Assembly: GCF_000313915.1 (NCBI RefSeq)
Contig: NZ_AMYT01000008.1
Span: 1 to 64,000, forward strand
From: Catellicoccus marimammalium M35/04/3
Lineage (GTDB): Bacteria > Bacillota > Bacilli > Lactobacillales > Catellicoccaceae
DNA length: 64,000 nucleotides
Direction: 5' to 3'
In this document: positions 33,534 to 42,143 of the stretch, piece by piece
Layout of the letters: each line of letters starts with the position of its first letter
Position numbering within the stretch: the first letter of the stretch is position 1
Translations under genes and position numbers: made by a program
Notes under the pieces: model-generated
What the model was told of the DNA's origin: nothing
What the model saw: only the letters and a program-made list of their open reading frames with translations
Database searches by the model: none

Positions 33534-34955
33534 TTAACGTTCAAAAACAAAAGATTTCATTCGCATCATCGCATCAATGGAATATTTAATGCCTTGCACG
33601 CCAAGCCCAGAATTTTTAATTCCTAAAAATGGGAAGTGGTCCGCTCCACGTTGAGTACGATGGTTCATGTGTACTGTCCCTACTTTCAATGCTTTTCCAA
33701 TCTCCATCGCTAAAGGATAGTTATTTGTAAAGATTGCACTTTGTAATCCATACTCCGAAGCATTAGCCAGACGAATCATTTCTTCTACATCTTTTACTCG
33801 TAAAATAGGTAATACAGGTCCAAAAGGTTCTTCCCAAGCTAAATCCATATCTACAGTTACTTGATCTAATAACATTGGCCAAATTAAATTTCTTTCTCGT
33901 TGATACTTTGTTTTCGCTACTGCTCCTTTTAATAATGCATCTTCAATTAAAAATTCAATATGATCTGCCACAAAACGGTCAATTAAAGGCGTAATATCTG
34001 CATTCTCTTCTGGTAAGCCAACAGATAAGGTTTCCATCTCTTTTTGTATTGCTGCTACTAAAGCATCCGCATTTTTTTCTGTCACAAATACACGTTTAAT
34101 CGCTGTACAACGTTGTCCTGAATATTGGAACGCTCCAGCGACAATTTCTTTAGCCGCATTTTCTAAATCTGCATCTTCTAATACTAAAGCTGCATCTTTC
34201 CCACCTAATTCCATAATGCATGGTTTCATTCCTGCAAGCTCTGCAATATGCGTTCCAATTTCAGTTGATCCTGTAAAGTTAATCGCATCAACTTCTGGAT
34301 GCGTTACTAAAGCATCCCCAATAACTGAACCTCTACCAGTAACTGTATTTAATACTCCAGCAGGAACTCCTGCTTCATGAAAAATACGAGCTAATTGTAG
34401 GCCAGAAATCGCTCCTTGAGTAGGTGTTTTAAACACTACTGTATTCCCGCCAATTAATGCTGGAGCAATTTTAGAGGCAGCTAAGTTCACTGGATAGTTG
34501 AAGGGCGCAATTGCCAAGACAACTCCCATTGCTTCTTTATGCACAAAAGCAATTTTATTTTGATCTTTTTTAGAGAAACTTCCTCCTTCTAAAATTTGTC
34601 CTTCCATACGGCATCCTTCTTCTGCCGTATAAGCAATCAAATCTGCAGTACGTTCCACTTCTTGAATAGAAGCTGCTCTACTTTTCGCAATTTCTTTGGA
34701 TAATAATGTACCAATTTCCACGGCTTCTTTTTTCAATAATTGAGCTGCTTGATGTAAAATTTGTGCTCGTTCAACAACGGCTAATGCCTGCCATTCTTTT
34801 TGTGCTTGACGTGCACTTTGCATCACTTCTTCAATTTCTTTTTCTTCCATTGCTGGTACTGTACCTAATTCTTTTCCTGTCGCAGGTTCTTTTATTGTAA
34901 TCGTTTGAGAAGTTCCTTTCCATTCTCCATTGACTAAGTTTAAATATGATTTCAT
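33534..34955 (-). CDS. gapN: NADP-dependent non-phosphorylating glyceraldehyde-3-phosphate dehydrogenase
   Basis: GapN oxidises glyceraldehyde-3-phosphate directly to 3-phosphoglycerate with NADP, giving NADPH at the cost of one ATP. The 473 residues parallel streptococcal GapN from end to end: NGEW..., PATGKELGTVPAM, IAPFNYPVNLA, the GxTxxG-type INFTGSTEIG, ELGGKDAALVLEDADLE with the general base Glu, and YSGQRCTA with the catalytic Cys. It ends with the DHFPFLGIKNSG and GIKYSIDAM segments typical of GapN rather than other aldehyde dehydrogenases. In lactic acid bacteria it commonly stands in for NADPH formation. Confidence 0.93.
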   Translation of the reverse strand: MKSYLNLVNGEWKGTSQTITIKEPATGKELGTVPAMEEKEIEEVMQSARQAQKEWQALAVVERAQILHQAAQLLKKEAVEIGTLLSKEIAKSRAASIQEVERTADLIAYTAEEGCRMEGQILEGGSFSKKDQNKIAFVHKEAMGVVLAIAPFNYPVNLAASKIAPALIGGNTVVFKTPTQGAISGLQLARIFHEAGVPAGVLNTVTGRGSVIGDALVTHPEVDAINFTGSTEIGTHIAELAGMKPCIMELGGKDAALVLEDADLENAAKEIVAGAFQYSGQRCTAIKRVFVTEKNADALVAAIQKEMETLSVGLPEENADITPLIDRFVADHIEFLIEDALLKGAVAKTKYQRERNLIWPMLLDQVTVDMDLAWEEPFGPVLPILRVKDVEEMIRLANASEYGLQSAIFTNNYPLAMEIGKALKVGTVHMNHRTQRGADHFPFLGIKNSGLGVQGIKYSIDAMMRMKSFVFER

Positions 34956-35150
34956 TGGTTTTCCTCATTTCCTTGGTAATGACTATATTTTAATATAATC
35001 AAAGGATTCATTTCACTTTTTTCTTATCATATATAAAGATTTATTTAATATTATAAAGTTTTTATCAAGATTTTATCTTTTTTTGTCGATTTTTTCCCAA
35101 ATTTTTTCCTCAACTTTCTTAAAAAAAACTTTATTGAGAAAAAATAACTA

Positions 35151-35156
35151 TTGACA
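35151..35156 (+). promoter_or_regulatory. -35 element candidate for the arsC-like gene
   Basis: A perfect TTGACA lies about 50 bases before the start. The -10 is poor (TTTGAT or TGATAA at 17 to 19 bases). The rest of the 250-base gap between gapN and this gene is AT-rich, with an imperfect inverted repeat (TTTTTTCCTCAA at 35102, TTGAGAAAAAA at 35134). Confidence 0.4.
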
Positions 35157-35206
35157 AGATTCCTTTCTTCCTTTTTGATAAAAATAAATCAAAGGAGGAG
35201 ATCTAC

Positions 35207-35611
35207 TTGCCAGAAAAACCAAAGATTGCTTTTATCTGTACACATAATTCTTGTCGAAGCCAAATTGCAGAAGCTTTAGCTAAAAAACATTTATCCACAG
35301 AATATGAAATTTATTCTGCAGGAACAGAAATCAAAAACCATATTAATCCAGATGCTATCCGCTTGATGAAAACTCATTATGGCATTGATATGGAAAAAGA
35401 ACAAAAACCAAAAACAATAGAAGTCTTACCGTCATCCATAGACTATGTAATTACAATGGGATGTGGAGTTCATTGTCCTTTTCTTCCAGCTAAAAAAAGA
35501 GAAGATTGGAGATTAGAAGATCCAACAGGGAAATCAGACGCAGAATTTTTAGCGATTATACAAGAAATTGAACATAAAATTTTGGCGTTAAATAAAGAAA
35601 AAAAGGCATAG
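35207..35611 (+). CDS. arsenate reductase-like, low-molecular-weight phosphatase fold
   Basis: A 134-residue protein of the low-molecular-weight tyrosine phosphatase fold, as in thioredoxin-coupled arsenate reductase ArsC. The P-loop is CTHNSCRS (Cys11, Arg17), the general acid lies in LEDPTG, and two more cysteines occur at 86 and 90 (MGCGVHCPFLPAKKREDW), matching the Cys82/Cys89 redox relay of ArsC in kind though more closely spaced. The start is TTG at 35207 after a strong AAAGGAGGAG. No arsR or arsB gene is adjacent, so housekeeping arsenate detoxification or a phosphatase role is possible. Confidence 0.85.
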   Translation: MPEKPKIAFICTHNSCRSQIAEALAKKHLSTEYEIYSAGTEIKNHINPDAIRLMKTHYGIDMEKEQKPKTIEVLPSSIDYVITMGCGVHCPFLPAKKREDWRLEDPTGKSDAEFLAIIQEIEHKILALNKEKKA

Positions 35612-35628
35612 GAAGTTCCTATGCCTTT
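35602..35628. terminator. terminator between arsC-like gene and tRNA-Thr
   Basis: A 13-bp stem (AAAGGCATAGGAA with TTCCTATGCCTTT) overlaps the end of the arsC-like gene. The T run is strong on the minus strand (for the tRNA) and weak on the plus strand. Confidence 0.75.
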
Positions 35629-35649
35629 AACATTTATGAATATGAAGAA

Positions 35650-35722
35650 AGCCATCTATCGGGCTTGAACCGACGACCCCCACCTTACCATGGTGGTGCT
35701 CTACCGACTGAGCTAAGATGGC
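35650..35722 (-). tRNA. tRNA-Thr (GGT)
   Basis: The minus strand folds into a perfect cloverleaf: acceptor GCCATCT with AGATGGC, anticodon stem CCACC with GGTGG, loop ATGGTAA with anticodon GGT, and T arm with GTTCAAG. CCA is not encoded. Confidence 0.94.
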
Positions 35723-35770
35723 AACGTACTTTTTTATTATATACTAATCTTTTCTAATAGACAACGTTAT

Positions 35771-36136
35771 TTAAGAATAAAATTGAGTAATTTCTTGGAA
35801 TTGTACTTTCCCAATTAATTCTCGGAAACGATGTGTCCCAATCCATTCATATTGACTTGGTAATGGCGGTAATTGATCTAAAGCTAGCTGGAATACATAT
35901 AGAGGTAAGTGTTGAATTTCTTCATAACGCACATCTACTAAATCCGCTAATTCTAATTGATCCATAGGTAATTTCATTTCTTTTAGTGCTTCTACAATTA
36001 CGCCAAGATTCGTCTTTTCTGGAACTGCTTCTCGAGTAATAAAATAATACTGTTCTTCTTTTTTTTCAACTAAAAAACGTACTTCATCGCGACAAAGAAG
36101 AATTACTGTTCCTGCTACAATCTTTTTCATTTCCAT
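35771..36136 (-). CDS. small protein resembling a degenerate Nudix fold
   Basis: A 121-residue protein whose strand pattern (AGTVILLCRDEVRFLVEKK, then YYFITR, later YVFQLAL and YEWIGTHRFREL) looks like a Nudix domain, but the catalytic Nudix box (GxxxxxExxxxxxxREUxEExGU) is missing: the segment in that place reads TNLGVIVEALKEMKLPMDQLEL. It may therefore be a non-catalytic binding protein. It lies five bases after the S1-domain gene on the same strand and is probably co-transcribed with it and the cyclophilin gene unless the terminator at 36538 stops them. Confidence 0.65.
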   Translation of the reverse strand: MEMKKIVAGTVILLCRDEVRFLVEKKEEQYYFITREAVPEKTNLGVIVEALKEMKLPMDQLELADLVDVRYEEIQHLPLYVFQLALDQLPPLPSQYEWIGTHRFRELIGKVQFQEITQFYS

Positions 36137-36141
36137 CCCTC

Positions 36142-36513
36142 TTAATCTTCCTTTTTTAAATCCTTCATGGATTCATCTACCCATTTTGGCAATTGCTTTT
36201 GAATACTTTGAAAACCAATTTTCTTATGTTTATTTGTAAAGTAATGTTTACGCAAGTAGCGACGAGGAACTTGTTTTAGCATTGCTCGTGAAGAAAGACT
36301 CATCTTATGTGTATACTCATCAATATCAATAATTTTTGCTTCAATTTGATCACCAACCGAAAATAATTGATTTAAATGACGAATATATTCTGGTTTAATT
36401 TCTGAAATGTGAATTAGACCTTGCACTCCTTCTTCAATTTGTACAAATACGCCATAGGGTTGAATTCCAGTTACTGTTCCTGTAACAGTCATACCGATAT
36501 GATACTCTGTCAT
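36142..36513 (-). CDS. S1 RNA-binding domain protein (CvfD/YugI type)
   Basis: A 123-residue protein with one S1 domain at about residues 5-75 (GMTVTGTVTGIQPYGVFVQI, then GLIHISEI, and the closing KIIDIDEYTHKMSLS) and a basic C-terminal tail. It fits the single-S1 family of general stress protein 13 (YugI) in Bacillus and CvfD in pneumococcus, which act as ribosome-associated post-transcriptional regulators. Adjacent to a cyclophilin gene upstream and the Nudix-like gene downstream. Confidence 0.88.
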   Translation of the reverse strand: MTEYHIGMTVTGTVTGIQPYGVFVQIEEGVQGLIHISEIKPEYIRHLNQLFSVGDQIEAKIIDIDEYTHKMSLSSRAMLKQVPRRYLRKHYFTNKHKKIGFQSIQKQLPKWVDESMKDLKKED

Positions 36514-36537
36514 GAATCTCTTCCCTTCTTAAATAAA

Positions 36538-36555
36538 AGCCCCATTACTGGGGCT
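36538..36555 (-). terminator. terminator after the cyclophilin gene
   Basis: A 6-bp GC-rich stem (AGCCCC with GGGGCT), extended by A-T pairs, is followed on the minus strand by TTTTATTT. It may be partial, letting some transcription reach the S1 gene. Confidence 0.65.
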
Positions 36556-36561
36556 CGTGTA

Positions 36562-37140
36562 TTATTCTTTTACATCTACAGCATCAATTGTAACATCATA
36601 TAATGGACGATCATTCATATCACAAGATACACCTGCAATTTCATCTACTACATTCATTCCTTCAATCACTTGACCAAAAACTGTATGACGTTGATCTAAC
36701 CAAGGAGTTCCTCCATTTTCTAAGTACGCTGTACGCACTTCTTCTGGATAAGCATCTAACATTGGTTTTAAATGATTTGGAATTTGATGTGCTTGTACGA
36801 TAAAGAATTGGCTACCATTTGTATTAGGACCTGCATTAGCCATAGATAAGGCACCACGGAAATTGAATAATTCTTTAGAGAATTCATCTTCAAAAGGTCC
36901 GCCATAAATGCTTTCACCACCACAACCTGTTCCTGTTGGGTCGCCCCCTTGAATCATAAATTCATTGATAACACGATGGAAAATCGTTCCTGTGTAGTAA
37001 CCTTTTTTCGCTAATTCAACAAAATTTTCTACTGTTTTTGGTGCTTGTTCTGAATATAATTCCATTGTAATATCCCCACGATTAGTATGGAAAGTTACTT
37101 TTGGATTATTTTCATGTAATTCTTTTTGTAATAAAGTCAT
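36562..37140 (-). CDS. peptidyl-prolyl cis-trans isomerase, cyclophilin type
   Basis: A 192-residue cytoplasmic cyclophilin that speeds proline isomerisation in folding. The motifs [19 protein letters not shown] (near residue 55, with the catalytic Arg), NGSQFFIV (near 110) and the [17 protein letters not shown] closing helix are clear. There is no signal peptide. Length and the extra loop around residues 120-145 fit the PpiB-like branch in Gram-positive bacteria. The stop of mapZ lies 9 bases upstream of its start. Confidence 0.95.
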   Translation of the reverse strand: MTLLQKELHENNPKVTFHTNRGDITMELYSEQAPKTVENFVELAKKGYYTGTIFHRVINEFMIQGGDPTGTGCGGESIYGGPFEDEFSKELFNFRGALSMANAGPNTNGSQFFIVQAHQIPNHLKPMLDAYPEEVRTAYLENGGTPWLDQRHTVFGQVIEGMNVVDEIAGVSCDMNDRPLYDVTIDAVDVKE

Positions 37141-37149
37141 AATTCTCTC

Positions 37150-39489
37150 CTATCCGTTCCCGTTTCCTTTAAACCATCCTGTTTTACAGTTAATTGTCAC
37201 TAGATAAACATGGATATTACTATTTGGATAGCCACTTAATGTACGAGAACGATTGTTTGTTCCATATAAATTATAATATCCTTCGCCATTTCTGACAAAA
37301 GCTTTCTCTAATGAATAACCATCGGGCGTAATGTATCCACGTTCAATACAAGTATTAATCACTTGTTCTTTTACCCCTTTGGCCCAAGCATAAGGACCTG
37401 TTTTATCTGAAGCCTCATCAGCCTTTTTCTTTGTTTCTTTTTCTGCTTTTTCCGCTTCTTTTTTAGCTTCCTCTGCTTTTTTCTTCTCTTCTGCTTCTTT
37501 TTTACGTTCACCAAGAACTTCTTTTACTTGTTTTAATTTCTTTTGTAATGATTTTTTCAAAGAAGTATTTTGTACTTTATCTACCAATTTTTCAGCATCT
37601 GTGCAATCTTCAGAAGTCACTTTATCTTTTACTTCTTTTCCTTCATATAAGTTAGAAACAGCATCTTTTGCTTCTTTTTGAGCTTCTGCCTGTCCTTTGG
37701 CATCTAAAATACATTCATTCACTGCTTTTTCAAAAGGAGTACTTGGATTTTTCACTGGGACAAATTCCACTTTTACGTTGTCTTTTAATCCCACTTTTTC
37801 GATTTTATCTCCTTTTAAAATTGGTGAAACAAAAAGATCATTAATTTTATTTGTTAGTTCCGTATTCTTTTGTAACTCTTGTAATTGTTTTGTTAGGTCG
37901 GAAGCTTTTTCTGGATCTTTTTTCTCTAAATCAGCGATTTCATCTTTTACATTGGCAATGGTTTTTGCACTCATATTTTTTGCCACAAAACCATCTTTTG
38001 CTTTATCACCCACATAATAATCATCGATTTGACGTTCAATTTTACGATAAGCTTGTTGTACTTCGGTGTGTTCTTTTTGTAAATGATAATAATATCCTCC
38101 ACCTGCAATCGCTAAAAGAACGATTACGAGTAGAACCCATGGCCAGTAACGTTTTTTCTTCGGTGTTCCTGGTTTCTTTTCTTCAGGCTCTTTTGGCGAT
38201 ACACTTGCTTCTAATAATTTCTGCTGTTTTTGTAGATTTTCTTCTTCTTCTTTCGTTAAACTAGGACCAGTAGGTGTACTTGTATCTTTTGAATCTTTTT
38301 TCTCTTCTTTATTTGGAGCAACAGAGGCCATGAAGACAGGAGTATTTTGAGTTGTATTTTCCTCTTCTTTCTCCTCTGCTTCTTCATTTTTAGCCTTTTC
38401 TTTTTGCGCTAACTCCTGTGCTTCTCGTTGTTCTATGATGTGTAAAATTTCATCTAGTTCTTGCAACGGACGAGTATAAGAATCTGTTTCCTCCTCTGTT
38501 TTTTCTACTTCTTTTCCTTCATGATTTACTGTTGAATTTTCTAAATCAGAAGGAGTTTCAGTAGATATAGATACTACAGACTCTGCTTTTGGTTCTTCTA
38601 CTTCTTTTTCTTCTTTTGTACTTTGCTCTTTTTGTTTTGGTGCTGTTACCGCACAAGTAAAGATAGGTGTAACTTCTTTCTTTTCTTCTTTTGGATTTGT
38701 TACTTCTTTTGATTCTACTACTGATGGTTCTTCATTATTTTCTTCTTTTGCATCTGCAGCTTCTACAGAATCATGTTCCTTGTCATCTTTTACTTTTTCG
38801 TCTTTAAATAAAGAACCATTACGCACTTTTTCTAATAAAGAAGGACCTTTTTTATTCTCTGTTGGAATCGTTTCTTTTTCTTCTAAAGGAGAGACAGACG
38901 GCTCTTCTTTTGCCTCTTCTTCTTTAGCGAAGAAATCTCCTTTTTTCGTTGGTTTTCGTTTTGCTACTTCTGATTCCATTGTTTTTGGTACTTGTAATGG
39001 AGTAGTTTCTTCCATTGAAGTACTTTCTTTTGGTAGAGGTGGAAGTTGTTTTCCACGTTCTTCTTGTTCCTCTTTCACATCATAAGTTTCTTCTGATTTT
39101 TTCAACACTTCTAATTTTTCTGAAGGAGAAGTTGGTTCTTCTTTACTAAACGCATGTAACGAACTTTGTTTTGTTGTTCTTTCTTTTGGAATTTCTTCTA
39201 ATTTTTGTTTAGAAATCGCTTCTCCTACTGTTTGTTGGAATTCTTTTTCTTTATCAAATTCTGGTTCAAAGTCTTCTTGATCCATATTTTGCTTATGGAA
39301 AATCTCTGTATGATGAACTTTTGAGGCTTGTTCTTTTGAAAAATCATAAAAAGATTGTTTTTTATTTTCTTTTACTGTGTCTTTTTCTCGGATGACACCT
39401 TTTGTTGCTGTGGAATGAAGATCACAACGTGGACAAAAATCTCCTTCCACCACGGACCCACAACGGGGACAATGTTTTACTTCTTTCAT
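37150..39489 (-). CDS. mapZ: MapZ-like division-site protein with N-terminal zinc ribbon
   Basis: This 779-residue protein has a zinc ribbon at its start (Cys7, Cys10, Cys19, Cys22: HCPRCG and FCPRCD), about 420 residues of Glu/Lys/Thr-rich low-complexity sequence, one membrane helix at about 448-470 (WPWVLLVIVLLAIAGG), and an outer part of about 310 residues. The outer part closely recalls streptococcal MapZ: a helical domain with INDLFVSPILKG, a Lys/Glu-rich linker, and a C-terminal domain with VINTCIERGYI, GEGYYNLYG and TINCKTGWFKGNG. MapZ binds wall at midcell outside and FtsZ inside, and is a StkP target. The ATG at 39489 follows GGATGAGG; a TTG 27 bases earlier is possible. The zinc ribbon is not in streptococcal MapZ as I know it. 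Confidence 0.85.
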   Translation of the reverse strand: MKEVKHCPRCGSVVEGDFCPRCDLHSTATKGVIREKDTVKENKKQSFYDFSKEQASKVHHTEIFHKQNMDQEDFEPEFDKEKEFQQTVGEAISKQKLEEIPKERTTKQSSLHAFSKEEPTSPSEKLEVLKKSEETYDVKEEQEERGKQLPPLPKESTSMEETTPLQVPKTMESEVAKRKPTKKGDFFAKEEEAKEEPSVSPLEEKETIPTENKKGPSLLEKVRNGSLFKDEKVKDDKEHDSVEAADAKEENNEEPSVVESKEVTNPKEEKKEVTPIFTCAVTAPKQKEQSTKEEKEVEEPKAESVVSISTETPSDLENSTVNHEGKEVEKTEEETDSYTRPLQELDEILHIIEQREAQELAQKEKAKNEEAEEKEEENTTQNTPVFMASVAPNKEEKKDSKDTSTPTGPSLTKEEEENLQKQQKLLEASVSPKEPEEKKPGTPKKKRYWPWVLLVIVLLAIAGGGYYYHLQKEHTEVQQAYRKIERQIDDYYVGDKAKDGFVAKNMSAKTIANVKDEIADLEKKDPEKASDLTKQLQELQKNTELTNKINDLFVSPILKGDKIEKVGLKDNVKVEFVPVKNPSTPFEKAVNECILDAKGQAEAQKEAKDAVSNLYEGKEVKDKVTSEDCTDAEKLVDKVQNTSLKKSLQKKLKQVKEVLGERKKEAEEKKKAEEAKKEAEKAEKETKKKADEASDKTGPYAWAKGVKEQVINTCIERGYITPDGYSLEKAFVRNGEGYYNLYGTNNRSRTLSGYPNSNIHVYLVTINCKTGWFKGNGNG

Positions 39490-39735
39490 TTTCCTCATCC
39501 TATTTGTATTATTCAATATAATATTATAACAGATAACCGATTAGAACCCATCTTTTTTTCTCTCTAATTTTATATTTTTTTATTGCTTTTTTTCTTTTCT
39601 CTTTTTTCTTTTTTAAACGATAATCCTCCGTCATCATTTTAAGTTATTTTTTGGTTAACAAAAATATCCTAAGCTTTTTATAAAAAGAATGTCTTTTCTC
39701 TACTTATTTTGTTTCTTTCTATTATAATAAGGAAC
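39490..39735. other. intergenic region between mapZ and mvaS
   Basis: About 245 T-rich bases upstream of two divergent genes. A TATAAT at 39724-39729 is the likely -10 of mvaS, with only a weak -35 (TACTTA, 39701-39706). No ORF with a ribosome site and no recognisable RNA is seen in the rest. Confidence 0.5.
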
Positions 39736-39841
39736 GGAGAGGAAATCGCTGTCATCGATTTCTCTTATAGTACGGCCTCAATGATAAAGAGACCAACGAG
39801 AAAGAAAGGAGATTACTAGTTTTTCTAGTAAATATATCGTT
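39736..39841 (+). promoter_or_regulatory. structured mvaS leader with a hairpin between Shine-Dalgarno and start codon
   Basis: The expected leader contains a first stem-loop (GAGgAAATCG with CGATTTCTC, 39739-39764), a weaker one (GGcCTC with GAGaCC, 39774-39795), then AAAGGAG at 39805-39811, and a perfect seven-pair hairpin TTACTAG/CTAGTAA with a T5 loop (39813-39831). The mvaS ATG is at 39842, 30 bases beyond the ribosome site; folding out the hairpin leaves 11 bases. A 12-codon frame without its own ribosome site (39781-39819) ends in the hairpin. Confidence 0.6.
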
Positions 39842-41011
39842 ATGAATATCGGAATTGATAAAATAAATTTCTTCACACCTAATGCTTACGTGGATCTTGT
39901 AGATGTTGCGAATGCTCGTGGTATCGATCCAAATAAATTTACTATTGGAATTGGCCAAAATGAAATGGCACAACAACCAAGAACACAAGATGCCTATACA
40001 ATGGCAGCGAATGCTGCTTATCCATTAATGGATGAAATTGAAAAAGAAAAGATTGACCTAATTATTTTTGGGACAGAATCTGCCTCTGATGCTTCTAAAT
40101 CAGGTGCGGTTATTTTACAAAACTTATTAGGGATTCAAAAATATTGTCGTTGTTACGAAATTAAACAAGCTTGCTATGGAGCTACTGCTGGTTTAATGAC
40201 GGCAATTTCTCATATTCATCAACATCCAGAAAGTCGTGTGTTGGTCGTTGGTAGTGATATTGCTCGTTATGGTTTAGCTACTGGCGGAGAAGTAACACAA
40301 GGTGCAGGTGCTATTGCTATGATTATTAGTGCTAACCCTTCCATCATGACTTTTGATGAAAAAACGGTTGCTTACTCTGAAGATATTTATGACTTCTGGC
40401 GTCCAAACTACTCTAGCACTGCTTTTGTTGATGGAAAATTCTCAAATGAAGCTTATATCCGCTTCTTTAACGAAACCTTCCATGGATATTGTGAAAAATA
40501 TGGTACTTCTTTAGATGATTTTGGTGCTTTGTTATTCCACATGCCTTATACAAAAATGGGATTAAAAGCATTGCGTTCTGTCTTAGAAGAAGGATCAGAA
40601 GAAACTCAAGAACGTCTAACAAACCATTATGAAAAAGCAGCGATGTATACTCGTCGTATCGGAAACTTATATACCGGTTCTTTATACTTAAGCTTAATTT
40701 CTTTATTAGCCAATGATGAAAACATCTCAACCGAAGATACGATTGGTCTATTTAGTTATGGTTCTGGTGCGGTAGGTGAATTCTTCACTGCTAAATTAGT
40801 TCCAGGATATGAAAAACATATTCATAAAGAAGATTACGAAGCGTTATTAAATCGTCGTGTTCGCTTCACAGTAGAACAATATGAAGATTTATTCAATCAA
40901 ACTTGGTTAGAAGAAGATGGATGTGAAACTTACCAATGTGACTTTGATGACGCTCCATTCCAATTAGAAAAAATTTGTGATCATCGTCGTTACTACAAAG
41001 GAGGAAAATAA
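39842..41011 (+). CDS. mvaS: hydroxymethylglutaryl-CoA synthase
   Basis: MvaS condenses acetyl-CoA with acetoacetyl-CoA to HMG-CoA, the entry to the mevalonate route to isoprenoids. The 389 residues match enterococcal and staphylococcal enzymes. The catalytic Cys111 is in KQACYGATAG, with the general acid Glu region near residue 79 (FGTESASDAS), and the His in LLFHMPYTKMG near residue 233. No other ATG, GTG or TTG lies in frame upstream, although the ribosome site is 30 bases away behind a hairpin. It is first in the set mvaS-thiolase-HMG-CoA reductase. Confidence 0.97.
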   Translation: MNIGIDKINFFTPNAYVDLVDVANARGIDPNKFTIGIGQNEMAQQPRTQDAYTMAANAAYPLMDEIEKEKIDLIIFGTESASDASKSGAVILQNLLGIQKYCRCYEIKQACYGATAGLMTAISHIHQHPESRVLVVGSDIARYGLATGGEVTQGAGAIAMIISANPSIMTFDEKTVAYSEDIYDFWRPNYSSTAFVDGKFSNEAYIRFFNETFHGYCEKYGTSLDDFGALLFHMPYTKMGLKALRSVLEEGSEETQERLTNHYEKAAMYTRRIGNLYTGSLYLSLISLLANDENISTEDTIGLFSYGSGAVGEFFTAKLVPGYEKHIHKEDYEALLNRRVRFTVEQYEDLFNQTWLEEDGCETYQCDFDDAPFQLEKICDHRRYYKGGK

Positions 41012-41012
41012 G

Positions 41013-42143
41013 ATGAAAATTGCGATTGTCGGAATGAATCGTACTCCTTTTGCTAAATTCAATGGGGGCTTTAAAGACTTAGCCCCTAATGAAATTGCAG
41101 CAGCAGCAGTAAAAGGACTATTGGATAAAGAACCAAAATTAAAAGATTTATGCGATAAAGTAATTTTAGGTGAAGTCTTTGGTGCTGGAGTAGGACAAAA
41201 CCCTGCTCGCTTTGCCGCAATAAAAGCAGGATTATCCGAAAAAGTAACGGCAATGACCGTTAATCAAGTGTGTGGTTCTGGCTTACTTTCTTTAGATCTA
41301 GCAGCTCAAATGCTAGAAACTGGCCGTGCTCAATGTATTATCGCTGGTGGCGTGGATAGTTTTACAAAAACCCCTCTATTAAAAGACCGCTTTACTGAAG
41401 AAATTACAGATAGTTTTGATGATGGGTTAGCGGATGACTTTTCTCATGAGAAAATGGGAGTTACTGCAGAAAATGTAGCTCGTGCTTTCCATATTACTCG
41501 TGAAGAACAAGATGCCTTTGCTTATCAGTCTCAACAAAAAGCAAAAGCAGCTCAAGACGCAGGAAAATTTGCGCAAGTCATCACTCCTGTTGCAGGGATT
41601 GAAGCAGATGAATGCCTGCGCCCTACAACTTCTTTAGAAAAATTAGCTACCTTAAAGACTGTTTTTGCAGAAGATGGTACAGTTACCGCAGGAAATAGTT
41701 CTGCTTTAAGTGATGGAGCAGCAGTAGTTGCGTTAATGACAGAAGAAAAAGCAAAAGCAGAAGGATTACCTATTTTGGCAACGATTCAAAACTTTGTCGA
41801 AGTAGGAATGGATCCAGAATATATGGGTGTTGCTCCTATTTTGGCGATTCAAATGTTATGTCAAAAAGAACATCGCACCATCGATGATTATGATTACATC
41901 GAATTAAATGAAGCTTTTGCGAGTCAATCCGTCGCTTGTCAAAAAGAATTAAACATTCCAAAAGAAAAATTAAATATTTGGGGTGGCGCAATTGCTCTTG
42001 GTCATCCTCTAGGTGCTAGTGGAACTCGCTTAGTCATGCAAATGGTTCAACAGCTAGAAGAAAATGATAAACATTTAGGGCTAGTTTCTCTATGTATTGG
42101 TGGCGGAATGGGTATGGCCCTTGAGGTTGTGAGAGACAAATGA
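41013..42143 (+). CDS. acetyl-CoA acetyltransferase (thiolase)
   Basis: The enzyme joins two acetyl-CoA to acetoacetyl-CoA, the substrate of MvaS. The 376-residue protein has the acyl-carrying Cys87 in NQVCGSGLLS, the NEAFASQ motif, the GGAIALGHPLGASG His region, and the second Cys in LCIGGGMG. The ATG at 41013 follows AAAGGAGG that overlaps the mvaS end. The stop overlaps the next start in an ATGA. In Enterococcus this domain is the N-terminal half of the fused MvaE; here it is a free protein. Confidence 0.95.
   Translation: MKIAIVGMNRTPFAKFNGGFKDLAPNEIAAAAVKGLLDKEPKLKDLCDKVILGEVFGAGVGQNPARFAAIKAGLSEKVTAMTVNQVCGSGLLSLDLAAQMLETGRAQCIIAGGVDSFTKTPLLKDRFTEEITDSFDDGLADDFSHEKMGVTAENVARAFHITREEQDAFAYQSQQKAKAAQDAGKFAQVITPVAGIEADECLRPTTSLEKLATLKTVFAEDGTVTAGNSSALSDGAAVVALMTEEKAKAEGLPILATIQNFVEVGMDPEYMGVAPILAIQMLCQKEHRTIDDYDYIELNEAFASQSVACQKELNIPKEKLNIWGGAIALGHPLGASGTRLVMQMVQQLEENDKHLGLVSLCIGGGMGMALEVVRDK

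Noticed and set aside
35098-35145. Inverted repeat between gapN and the arsC-like gene as a terminator
   Set aside because: It follows no gene end on either strand, has a mismatch and a long loop, and consists mostly of A/T pairs.
35650-35722. T-box riboswitch suggested by GGTGG next to paired sequence
   Set aside because: The sequence is the anticodon arm of tRNA-Thr; no T-box core is present.
37697-39085. Several open frames on the plus strand opposite mapZ
   Set aside because: They arise from the Glu/Lys-rich repetitive codons of mapZ and show Ser/Phe/Leu-rich nonsense sequence.
39781-39819. Leader peptide of 12 codons before mvaS
   Set aside because: There is no ribosome site ahead of its ATG; I keep it only as a remark on the leader.
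39752-39988. Minus-strand open frame across the mvaS start
   Set aside because: It lacks a ribosome site and lies opposite the mvaS leader and 5' end.
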